Assembly (NCBI GenBank): GCA_038227135.1 | Contig: JBBRQC010000003.1 | Location: 62,001 to 126,000 of the forward strand | Source: UBA4720 sp038227135 | GTDB lineage: Bacteria > Gemmatimonadota > Gemmatimonadetes > Gemmatimonadales > Gemmatimonadaceae | DNA length: 64,000 nt | Reading direction: 5' to 3' | Shown: positions 1 through 9,800 of the stretch, one piece after another | Layout: each line of letters opens with the position of its first letter | Position numbering within the stretch: the first letter of the stretch is position 1 | Position numbers and translations under genes: made by a program | The notes under the pieces: model-generated | Database searches by the model: none | What the model saw: only the letters and a program-made list of their open reading frames with translations | What the model was told of the DNA's origin: nothing

Positions 1-27
1 CTCGTGGGAAAGAAGTAGGCTCGCCTC

Positions 28-675
28 GTGAACGGTAACGAGCCAACCCTTCGCGACATCAGCGTCATGCTCAACCCAGACACTCCCGAGTGGCCGGGAG
101 ACACGCCATTCACTTGCGGATGGGCTTCGTTGATCAGCGCTGGCGCGAGCGTAAACGTGTCGTCATTCAGCTCGAGTCCGCACGTCGGCACCCACGCCGA
201 CGCGCCGATCCATGTCCGCGAAGGATGGTCGGGCTCGCACGAGCTGTCGCTGGACGCCTACTTCGGGCCCGCTATCGTGGTGGACGTTTCGAGTCTCAGC
301 AAAGAGATCGAAATCGAGGAGCTCGAGAAAATTCAGTCGCTGCCATTCGTGGAGCGCCTTCTTCTCCGCACCGGACGCACGATTGCCAGCGGTGCATTCC
401 CCGAGGACTGGCCGACTCTGTCCGAGTCCTGTGTGCGGACACTGCTGGGTCGAGGCCTCCGCTTGCTCGGTGTCGACGCGCCCTCGGTCGACTCGAGGGA
501 GAGTAAGAATCTTCCCGTTCATCATATGCTCTTCTCGGAAAATGCCGCGATTCTCGAGAATCTAGACCTGCGCAGAGTGACGCCAACGATGTACGAGCTG
601 ATGGCCTTCCCGCTCAAGCTCATGGCCCTGGATGCGGCGCCCGTCCGCGCGGTGCTTCGCCAGATCGTTGGGTGA
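28..675 (+). CDS. Cyclase family protein (kynurenine formamidase-like)
   Basis: A 215-residue protein of the cyclase/KynB metal-dependent hydrolase family. The family signature HxGTHxDxPxH is seen as HVGTHADAPIH near residue 52; its His and Asp residues bind the catalytic metal. The N-terminal pattern of D-I-S-V-x-L and P-x-W-P-G-D, which lines the substrate pocket, is also present. Length matches KynB-type enzymes (about 210). The start is GTG, as no in-frame ATG lies near. KynB hydrolyses N-formylkynurenine in tryptophan breakdown, but other family members act on other amides or lactones, and no kynurenine pathway neighbours are seen here. The substrate is therefore unassigned. The upstream gene context is outside the window. 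Confidence 0.85.
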   Translation: MNGNEPTLRDISVMLNPDTPEWPGDTPFTCGWASLISAGASVNVSSFSSSPHVGTHADAPIHVREGWSGSHELSLDAYFGPAIVVDVSSLSKEIEIEELEKIQSLPFVERLLLRTGRTIASGAFPEDWPTLSESCVRTLLGRGLRLLGVDAPSVDSRESKNLPVHHMLFSENAAILENLDLRRVTPTMYELMAFPLKLMALDAAPVRAVLRQIVG

Positions 676-786
676 CACCGTGACATCGCTGGATGCATGA
701 TGCCGCACGGCGTAAAACGACCCGCCAGGGTGCTTGCAAACCATCGACATTCGCTCTGACCTTCCGATGGCCGGCGACCGATAGCC

Positions 787-1851
787 ATGCTCAGACGCAC
801 GTTGATTGTCTCCGTAGTAATGGTATCGCTGGCCTTCTTCATTCAGGCACAGCAGGGTCGGTCCAATCGAGGAAAGAGGACCAGTACTCCGTCAAGCCAG
901 CGCGCGGGACGCAAACCGGCTCTCCCGCCTGTCACCAGTGTCGTAAATGATTCGGGTGGCCGCGAACTGATCGTTCGCGTGCTCGACGTCGGTCAGGGAG
1001 ATGCGATTTACATAAGAAATGGGTCGAGCAGAGTGGTCATCGACGGCGGACCCAGTATGGCTACGTTCGGCCGTTATCTGGATTCACTCAAACTCGACAA
1101 CTCGACCATCGATGTCGTTATCCTGTCCCACCAGCATCTCGATCACTATAGCGGGCTCCGCGAGCTCTTCAGAACCTCCCGCCATATCCGCGTGCGCTAT
1201 TTTTTCGAGAACAAGGATCCTGCCCCTGCAGTAACGCTTGCGATTCTGCGCGATTCGATTCTATCGCGGATGGACCATGACAGCCTGATCTATCGTGATA
1301 CCGACGATCCGTGCTCGGATGGACGGAGGATGTGCACCGTCACGATGACGGGCGGCGCGAAGCTCCGCATCATGGCCCCGATGCCTAATGGCGACAAACC
1401 GAACAATCGCTCGACGGTGGTAAAGCTAATTGGACCCGATTCCGCATCGTTCGCGATGTGGCTCGCCGGAGATGCGGAGCGCGAAGAGATCGGCTGGTTC
1501 GAGAGCGCCGGGTACGACCGTGATCCTGGAATGCATGTGAACGTTCTCAAGGCGGATCATCACGGTAGCTGCAACGGAGTGACGCCTGGCTATCTCTCTT
1601 CCATCAAACCCCAGTGGGTGGTCGCATCGGTCGGTGCCCAGAACGACTACGGCCACATGCACACGCAGGCAAAGGACTTTTATAGACAGGCCGGCGTGCC
1701 GTGGTATCGCACGGATCAGAACGGAACGGTCACGATTCGTTCGCCCGGAGTCCCGGGCGGAGGCTTTACGATCAGACCGGACCGGCGCGGCGTCGATCTG
1801 GATGGGCCGAGTGATCGTGCCTCACGACAGTCGGACTGCTCCACGCCTTGA
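787..1851 (+). CDS. Exported ComEC/Rec2-like metallo-beta-lactamase-fold protein
   Basis: A 354-residue protein with an N-terminal signal peptide (hydrophobic residues about 5-20 ending in a Q-A-Q stretch) and a metallo-beta-lactamase fold like the C-terminal domain of the competence protein ComEC. Seen motifs are VLDVGQGDA near residue 65, SHQHLDHYSG (the HxHxDH metal site, with Q in the second place) and a later KADHHGS. Soluble ComEC-domain proteins are thought to be nucleases or phosphodiesterases acting outside the cytoplasm. The membrane channel part of ComEC is absent, so a role in DNA uptake is not supported by this gene alone. The DUF3006 gene follows convergently 24 bases downstream. 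Confidence 0.8.
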   Translation: MLRRTLIVSVVMVSLAFFIQAQQGRSNRGKRTSTPSSQRAGRKPALPPVTSVVNDSGGRELIVRVLDVGQGDAIYIRNGSSRVVIDGGPSMATFGRYLDSLKLDNSTIDVVILSHQHLDHYSGLRELFRTSRHIRVRYFFENKDPAPAVTLAILRDSILSRMDHDSLIYRDTDDPCSDGRRMCTVTMTGGAKLRIMAPMPNGDKPNNRSTVVKLIGPDSASFAMWLAGDAEREEIGWFESAGYDRDPGMHVNVLKADHHGSCNGVTPGYLSSIKPQWVVASVGAQNDYGHMHTQAKDFYRQAGVPWYRTDQNGTVTIRSPGVPGGGFTIRPDRRGVDLDGPSDRASRQSDCSTP

Positions 1852-1875
1852 TCATCGGCGACTGGCACCGTCTGA

Positions 1876-2157
1876 TCACAGGCTGACGTCACCACCGCGG
1901 TCGTTTTTTGGTTTCCTCGCAACCTGCTTCTCCGACCTGTCCAGCGCCTTCCTTTTCGCCTCTGGATCGGTCTCGATGAGAAGCGCCGATTTTCCCTCTT
2001 TCCTGTCGTGTGTGACCGACAGCACATCGCCTTCTCTTACGCCTTCCGGCAGCAGCCACTGCGGGATCGGCGTCACCGCGCGGCCATCTACCTCGATCGA
2101 TGCGGAGCCTGCCTCGATCACATCGACGATCCACGTATGCCTGGAATGTTTACTCAT
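1876..2157 (-). CDS. DUF3006 domain protein
   Basis: A 93-residue protein. The middle contains the DUF3006 pattern: a strand ending in a V-I-E-A-G-S-A-S-I-E-V-D-G segment, then LLPEGVREGDVLSV near residue 40, then a lysine-rich charged tail. The ATG is preceded by GGAG with a six-base spacer. DUF3006 proteins are small predicted beta domains of unknown function, and in other bacteria they are often next to ComEC-like MBL proteins. Here the pair is kept but convergent, not co-directional. Function unknown; the family call is from memory of the motif. Confidence 0.7.
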   Translation of the reverse strand: MSKHSRHTWIVDVIEAGSASIEVDGRAVTPIPQWLLPEGVREGDVLSVTHDRKEGKSALLIETDPEAKRKALDRSEKQVARKPKNDRGGDVSL

Positions 2158-2273
2158 TTAATCTCCGTCGTGCGGATATCGCCCGGATTCTAGGGTAGCG
2201 CATGGCATGTCCTATGCGCCATTGCCTCGCTCACTGGCAGCATTACTTGCACCAACTACCTCAGATAAGCTCT

Positions 2274-3869
2274 ATGCAGAGTGACTCAGGTCATACGACC
2301 TCCGTCTGGATGGCCAACACCGAAGTTCCGCAATTCCAGCCGCTCAATCAGGATCTGCGCACGAACGTCTGCGTAATTGGTGCTGGGATCGCCGGGATGA
2401 CCACGGCTTACCTCCTCGCGCGCGCTGGACGCGCAGTTGTGCTCATAGATGATGGACCGATCGGGGGTGGCGAAACCAGTCGCACCACCGCCCATCTCAC
2501 GGCAGCGCTGGACGATCGCTACTACAACATCGCCAAGCTCCACGGCGAAGAAGGGGCGAGACTCGCGGCGGAGAGTCACATGTCGGCGATCCATCGCATC
2601 GAGACGATCGCCTCGATGGAAGACATCGACTGTGATTTCGAGCGTGTCGAAGGTTTCCTTTTTCTCGGCGGCGACAGGCAGCGCAAGGAGCTCGAGCGTG
2701 AGCTCGATGCGACGCACCGCGCCGGAATCAACGATACCCAGCTGATCGATCGCATTCCCTTCAGCTTCTGGGACAGCGGTCCGGCGCTTCGCTTCCCGCG
2801 TCAGGCAACCTTTCATCCGCTCAAGTACCTGAAGGGCCTGGCGCGCGCGATTCTCCGCGACGGTGGAAAAATCTACTCCGGGGTTCACGCCGAGAAGATC
2901 GTGGACGGTGAGCCCGCACGCATCACGACGAGCGACGGGCACATGATCAGTGCGGACAACGTTGTCGTCTGCACCAACACTCCGGTAAACGACTGGCTGA
3001 TCATCCACAGCAAACAGGCCGCTTACCGCACGTATGTCATTGGTGCACGTGTCCCACGCGGCGCGGTTCCCCACGGGTTGTACTGGGATACGCTCGATCC
3101 CTATCACTACGTCCGCGTGCAGCAGGCCGAGGACAGCTCCGGCAACGAGCTCGATCACGAGATTCTCATCGTCGGCGGTGAGGACCACAAGACCGGTCAG
3201 GCCGATGACATGCCTGAGCGGTTCACGCGGCTCGAGAAGTGGACCCGCGAGCGTTTCCCGATGGTCGAGCGCATAGAGTATCAGTGGTCCGGCCAGGTAA
3301 TGGAGCCTGTGGACTACATGGCCTACATCGGCAGGAATCCGGGGGGAGACGAACACATCTACGTCGCTACCGGTGATTCAGGCAACGGAATGACCCATGG
3401 GACGATCGCCGGAATAATCCTCAACGAGCTCGTGCAGGGGCGAAAGCATCAGTGGGCGAAGCTCTACGACCCTGCCCGCGTCTCGCTTCGCGCGACACCA
3501 GAATATCTCAAGGAGAATCTGAATGTCGCGGAGCAGTACAAGGACTACTTCACGATGGGCGACCTCGGGGATGTCACGACCATCAAGCCAGGCGAAGGGG
3601 CAGTACTCGGTCGGGGTCGTGGCAAGATCGCCGTATACCGCGATGACCGTGGCGGTATCCACCAGCACTCGGCCATTTGCCCCCACCTGTACTGTGTCGT
3701 TCACTGGAACGGAACCGAGAAAACATGGGACTGCCCTTGTCACGGATCGCGCTTCGATCCCTACGGCAAGGTCGTGAATGGTCCCGCTATAGTCGGGCTT
3801 TCTCCTGTTGGATCGGAGCCGAAGAAGGAGGAGGAGACGAAATCGAAGAAGGCCTCATCGAAGCGGTGA
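2274..3869 (+). CDS. FAD-dependent oxidoreductase with C-terminal Rieske [2Fe-2S] domain (YhfW-like)
   Basis: About 531 residues. The N-terminal Rossmann motif GAGIAGMTTAYLLARAG binds FAD and is followed by a DadA-like amine-oxidase fold. The last 80 residues form a Rieske domain with C-P-H and C-P-C-H-G-S ligand boxes spaced as in 2Fe-2S Rieske proteins. The arrangement matches Bacillus YhfW-type proteins, whose substrate is unknown. The reading frame opens at 2202, but the ATG at 2274 begins just before the conserved fold and is preferred; the 24 extra residues look non-coding. The last 83 bases overlap the 3' end of the glucan synthase gene on the other strand. Confidence 0.85.
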   Translation: MQSDSGHTTSVWMANTEVPQFQPLNQDLRTNVCVIGAGIAGMTTAYLLARAGRAVVLIDDGPIGGGETSRTTAHLTAALDDRYYNIAKLHGEEGARLAAESHMSAIHRIETIASMEDIDCDFERVEGFLFLGGDRQRKELERELDATHRAGINDTQLIDRIPFSFWDSGPALRFPRQATFHPLKYLKGLARAILRDGGKIYSGVHAEKIVDGEPARITTSDGHMISADNVVVCTNTPVNDWLIIHSKQAAYRTYVIGARVPRGAVPHGLYWDTLDPYHYVRVQQAEDSSGNELDHEILIVGGEDHKTGQADDMPERFTRLEKWTRERFPMVERIEYQWSGQVMEPVDYMAYIGRNPGGDEHIYVATGDSGNGMTHGTIAGIILNELVQGRKHQWAKLYDPARVSLRATPEYLKENLNVAEQYKDYFTMGDLGDVTTIKPGEGAVLGRGRGKIAVYRDDRGGIHQHSAICPHLYCVVHWNGTEKTWDCPCHGSRFDPYGKVVNGPAIVGLSPVGSEPKKEEETKSKKASSKR

Positions 3870-6800
3870 CGTTGTGAGCTTTCCCGTCATCGACAAGTGA
3901 AATGGCTTTTTCTACCTGGCGTCCGTCTACCGTCAATTCGGTGAGTCCGCGCTGCAGGCCTTCGGGGTTCTCCACCTTTATCACGTAGGTCGACGACTTG
4001 AACCGGTATTCAATGGTGAATTCCTTCCAGCTCGCCGGAATGCACGGTTCGATGTAAAGAAACTCGCCTCGTTGCTGGAACCCGAGTATCGCTTCCAGCG
4101 CGGTCCTGTACATCCAGCTGGCCGATCCAGTGTACCATGTCCAGCCACCGCGGCCGAGATGTCCTTTCGCCGTATATACGTCCGCCGCCACCACGTATGG
4201 CTCGACTTTATAGATATCGACCGCCTTCGGGCTATCCGAGTGCGTTATCGGGTTGAGCATTTGGAACAGCTCCAGCGCGCGGTCTCCGTCTCCCTGCAGC
4301 GCAGTCGCTAGTACGGCCCACAGTGCCGCGTGCGTGTACTGCGCCCCGTTCTCGCGCACTCCTGGCAGATAACCCTGAATGTATCCCGGATCGTGCGTCG
4401 TCTTGTCGAACGGCGGCGTCAACAGCATGATGATGCGGGCGTCGTCCCGCACCAGATGCTTGTGGAGGGACTGCATCGCGATGCGCCTGCGCTCGGGCTG
4501 CCCCGCTCCGGAAATAACGCTCCAGCTCTGCGCAATCGAATCGATCTTGCACTCATCGCTGGTGCGCGAGCCCAGAGGAGACCCATCGTCGAAGTAGGCG
4601 CGGCGGTACCATTCGCCATCCCAGGCCGATCGTTCGACGGCTTCCGCGTATTCGTTGGCTTTGGTCAACAGCTCGTCACGCACGGCGGGATCACCCTTCT
4701 GATCGGCGTGCACGGCGAACTTGCGAAGGGTGGCGATGATGAACCATGCCAGCCAGACGCTCTCGCCCTTCCCCTCGATGCCCACTCGATTCATTCCATC
4801 GTTCCAGTCGCCGCTGCCGATGAGCGGAAGCCCGTGCACTCCCTTCGTGCACGCCCTTCTCAGAGCGCGAACGCAATGATCGTAGATGCTCCCGACTTCG
4901 GAGGACGGCTTCGGTAGATCGTAGATCTCGTGCTCGTCGGGATTGAGCTGCCGCATTGTGAGGTACGGTACTTCCAGATCGAAAATCTCGCGGTCGGAAG
5001 CGACATTCACGTAGTGGTCGATCACGTATGGGAGCCACACGAGATCGTCCGAAAAACGGGTTCTCACTCCGCGGCCGCTGTGCGGGTGCCACCAATGCTG
5101 GACATCGCCTTCCACGAACTGACGGGATGCCGCGCGGATGATGTGCTCTCTCGCGATCTCGGGTTCGGAGTAAACGAAAGCCATCACATCCTGCAGCTGA
5201 TCGCGGAACCCGAATGCGCCGCTCGACTGATACAGCGCCGAGCGCGCCCACATTCTGCACGAGAGCGCCTGGTAAAGTGCCCAGCGGTTGACCATCAGAT
5301 CGAACGTCGGCTCGGGTGTTTTGACCTTGATCGTATCGAGCCTGCGCTCCCAGCTGGCGTTGTTCGCGTCCACGCTCTTCTTTGCGGCGTCCGGCTCCCG
5401 ATGCCGGGCGATTATCTCGCGTACGGCGTCCTCGCCGTCGGCCGCGCCGAGGAGCATCACAATGTCGCGCGATTCACCGGGCTCGATCGTTATGCTGACC
5501 TGCATCGCGCAGCACGGATCTATCGTCGCGCCAATCGCACCCGACAATCCCGCCCGCTCGAGTCCAGCCGGACTCGAGATGGTTCCGTTTCTCCCCAGGA
5601 ATTCGCGCCGGTCCGCGGTATAGTAGGCGACACGTTCGCTGATCGACGCGAATGCCACTGTCTCGGCGAATTCCGTGTCGAAGTAATTGCGGGCGAACAT
5701 CGACTGGGTGTCCTCGTCGAAGCTCGTACGCACCTGATACTGCGTGAGCTCGCGAGTGACCCCGAGCACCCACTCCAGGTACCACGTCAGCGTCAGTTTC
5801 TTGCGCGTCACTCCTTCATTGCGAAGTGTCAGCACGCTGATCTTCACAGGATCCTTCTGGTCCACTCCGAGGCGCAGTGAGCTCGAGAGCCCCTTGTGGG
5901 TATGATCGAACACGGAGTAGCCCGCGCCGTGGCGCACACGGTATGGCGTGGGCTCGCGAATGGGGCACGGTGTAGCCGTCCACAGGTCGCCGTTGGCGTC
6001 ATCGCGCAGAAAAACGCAGTCGCTGGATGGATCACGCACCGGGTCGTTATGCCATGGCGTAATGCGGTAGAAAAAGCTGTTCTTTGTCCACGTTACTCCG
6101 CTCCCTCCCTCACTCACACAGAATCCGCCGACAGGATTTCCGACGACATTGATCCACGGCGCGGGAGGAAGATCGCTGCCCGTCAGATGGATCTCGTATT
6201 CGCTTTCCTTGTTGAAGCCTCCCAGGCCGTTGAATGATTGAAGACCGGTCCCGGGATCCGGCGACTTTGCATGAATCGCCGCCGCGCCGAGGGGAACGAT
6301 GTCGCGGTTCATGATCTCGAGCTTGGGCGGATATCTGTCCTCGACCCCGGGGAACTCGAGGAAATTTCCGAGTCCGAGGCCGTCGCAGTTAACCTGGACC
6401 CGAGCCATCGCCTTGAGAAGCGTGATCTCTTCCGGTTTGAGCAGATCCGACCGCCTGATGAAGACTCCGCCGGGTCGATCGAGCAGACCAGCCTCGCTCG
6501 ACGCCATGGTCGTCGCCAGCAGCTCGTCACTGAGCTCCTGCATGTAAGTCGCTGGATGCATGTTGAGAATCACGAGGTCGCAGCTGATTCCCTTCAGCCT
6601 CCAGTAGTGGTGGGTTCTGAGCAGCTGCCGGATGCTCGGCATTCCTACCGGACTTTCTATCGTCGCCAGCAGGATCGGCCAATCACCAGAAATGCCGAGG
6701 CTCCACAACGCCTGCTGTCCCAGCTTGTTCTCCTCGACTGAGCTCTGGGCCGGCCGGAATCCCGGATGTGGGAACATCAGATGTCCCGCCAGATCCTGAT

Positions 6801-9800
6801 ACAACGCGGCGTCGGCCGGCGCGATTCCCAGATCCCGAAGCTCGGCTTGTGCCTGCGCCCACGACAGATCCAGCGCCCGACGTGCGCTGTACGGATCGTG
6901 GTACAGATCGGCGAGCTCCACCGCCCGCTCCTTGTTCTCGGCGATGAAAGTCGTGAATGCAACGTGCGCCGATGCGCCGGGCGGGATGCGTACACGCACG
7001 CGCAGCGAAAAGATCGGATCAAGAACGGCCCCCACGGTTCCACTCAGATCCGCGCCCTCATCGAGCGCCGCCGCGTTCCTCACTGAGCGGCCCCTCCCCA
7101 CGAATTTTGCCCGATCGGTTTCACAGGTGACCCCACCTACGATCTCGGGTCCGACCGCGACCACGTGTGCGCACCAGATTGCCGCTTCAGTCGCCGACCG
7201 TGGGCGCCGGGTCGCCAGCAGCGCTGCATTCGGACGGAGGAACTCGGTCTGCACGAAAAGATTCTGGAACGCCGGGTGCGCGCGATCCGCCTCGGGGGGA
7301 GCGAGCACGACTTCCGAATAGCTAGTCAGCTCGATCTCTTTGGGTTGCAGCGACCGGTTCGTAAGAATGATGCGCCTGACTTCCGCCGCGTCGTCCGATG
7401 CGACGGCAATCTCCGTGACGGTATCGATGTCACCATCGCGACGAATGAAGGTGATACGGTCGCTCGCGAACAGCACGCGGTACCACTGTGGCTCGGTTCC
7501 CGAGGGCTGGTGTGCGGTGGACCATACATGGCCGGTGCCGAGATCCTTTACGTAGCACCACTGTCCGTAGTTGTCGCGCGTGGAATCGTGACGCCACCGC
7601 GTGACCGCCAGGTTTCCGTAACGACTGAATCCCCCGCCGGCATTGGTGATCAGCACCGTGTATGGCACGTTACCGAGGATTCCAACCACCGGCTGGGGTG
7701 TGTGCGGCGTTTCTATCTCTCGCACCGCCGGCTTTTCCGTTTCGCTCGGTACTCGGGCTGCATCTGTCCCCGAGACATCCTGCATCACCAGCCGCCGCGG
7801 GATCCTCTCCTGCAGTACCAGCTCCGCCGACCGTACCAATGGGTCGGTGTGGAATCGGCGCGGCCAAACCTGACGGTTGAGCGCGTTGTTGAGCGCGACG
7901 ATGCTCATGCCGATGTGGTGCGCCATGAAGGTGCAGACGATCGTCTTTCTTGCGCCGGGCGAGGGACGCGTATAGTCGAGCGCATCCCGGAAGCCGAACG
8001 GTCCCAGCGCTCCTTCTGCCTCGAGCGTAGTGAGATTCTTGAGAGCCTGCCTCGGCTCGACGATCATCGCCAGCAGCGTTGCGTATGGCGCGATCACCAG
8101 CTCCTTGCTGAGCCCGCGCTTGAGCGCGAGATCGGGAACTCCGAATCCCCGATACTGGTAAGTGTGCGATCTGTCACGGACTGCGTAGGCGGATTCCGAA
8201 ACCCCCCACGGCACGCCTCGCTCGAGGCCGTAGGCGATCTGCCGCTTGACGCATCCCTTGTGCGTCTGGTCGAGCAGCGTGAATGGGAAAGTCTGCATCA
8301 CGAGCGCCGGCATCAGATACTCGAACATGCTCCCGCTCCACGAGAGCAGTGTCCTGGTTCCAGCCGCAGCGGTGAGAGATCGCCCCAGCCTGAACCAGTG
8401 ATCGACCGATACATCGTTCTTGGCGACCGCTATGAAGGAGGCGAGCCGGGACTCCGAAGCCAGCAGGTCGTAGTACGAGTTGTCTACCGTGTTGCTGCCG
8501 ATGTGATATCCGATCGTGAACAGCTTCCGCTTGTCGTCGTACAGAAACCGGAAATCCATCTCCACCGCGTAGGCGTGCGAGCGCTCGGCGATTGCCCGCA
8601 GCCGCTTGCCATCTTCCTCCGAGCAGGACGGATCCTTGAGCATCTCGTAGCACGCCTGTTTCAGAGCGATGAGATGGCCGGCCAGGTTTCCGCTGTCGAC
8701 TGTCGAAACGTATGCCGGCTCGAGCACGTGCAGCTCGTTCAGCTCGTACCAGTTGAAGAAGTGTCCGTGAAACCTTCGCATTCTCTCCAGCGACCGGAAC
8801 ACTTTCTCCACGCGGTCGATCATGTCCGAACGCGTGATGAAGCCGAGATCGGCGGCGCTGACCGTGGAGAGAAGCTGCAGGCCGATGTTGGTCGGTGATG
8901 TGCGGAGAGCAAGCACTGGCTCCGGGTCTTCCTGGAAGTTGTCCGGCGCAAGCCAGTGAGTCTCTTCGGTTACGAACTTCTCGAAGTACATCCAGTGGAG
9001 TTTCGCGTAGCGCAGCGATGCCTGGCGCTCGACCTCAGTGAGGTGAACCTCACCGAGAATTGCCGGGCGGCTCAGCGCGGAGGCAATGCTCGGGCTCGCG
9101 AACCACGCAAGCACCAGCGGGAGGGTACCCATGATGAACAGAAACCGATCACCCGAGCTCGCAGCTCTTCCCACCGTAGCATGAAGGCCGATCGCGACAA
9201 TCAGCATCAGGCAGAGCGCGGTCACCGGCCTCATCTTGCGCCATACCTCCAGCTGCGAGCCCGTCCTCATCGAACGTTCGACCTGGGATGCCGTTTGCCA
9301 CTCGATGAGGTGCCGGTGGCTGATGAACAACCTGTACATCGTTCGGAGGATCGCATCCGCCGAGACGACCGCCTGATGGGGAAGAAAGACGAGCGCCAGC
9401 AGGAACTGCTGCGCGTTCGTTACGGCGTCGCGGCCGACCGCGAGGTAATACGCGAGCCACGACTGATCCCGGGGCGGACGCAGCAGCGATATGGTGAGAG
9501 AGAAGAGCCACGGAAATGCGATCGCCACCATCACGATCCCGGTCCACCGGATTACCGAACCGGGTAGTATGAACCAGCCGACGATGAGCATCACCAGCTG
9601 CGCGATTTCGACCGTGCTACGACGCAGGTTGTCGAAGATTTTCCACCGGGAGATCGCCGATAGTCTGTTCGGCACCGGGCCGTCCGGACCGGGAACGGTT
9701 CCCTTGAGCCAGCCTATCAGCTGCCAGTCACCACGGATCCAGCGGTGCTTGCGACGCGTGAAGGTGAGATAGCGCGCGGGATAGTCATCGTACACCTCGA

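Noticed and set aside
2286..3356. 356-codon minus-strand frame
   Set aside because: Shadow of the FAD/Rieske oxidoreductase, which has clear motifs on the plus strand.
7165..8898. 577-codon plus-strand frame within ndvB
   Set aside because: Antisense shadow of the glucan synthase, without a domain or ribosome site.
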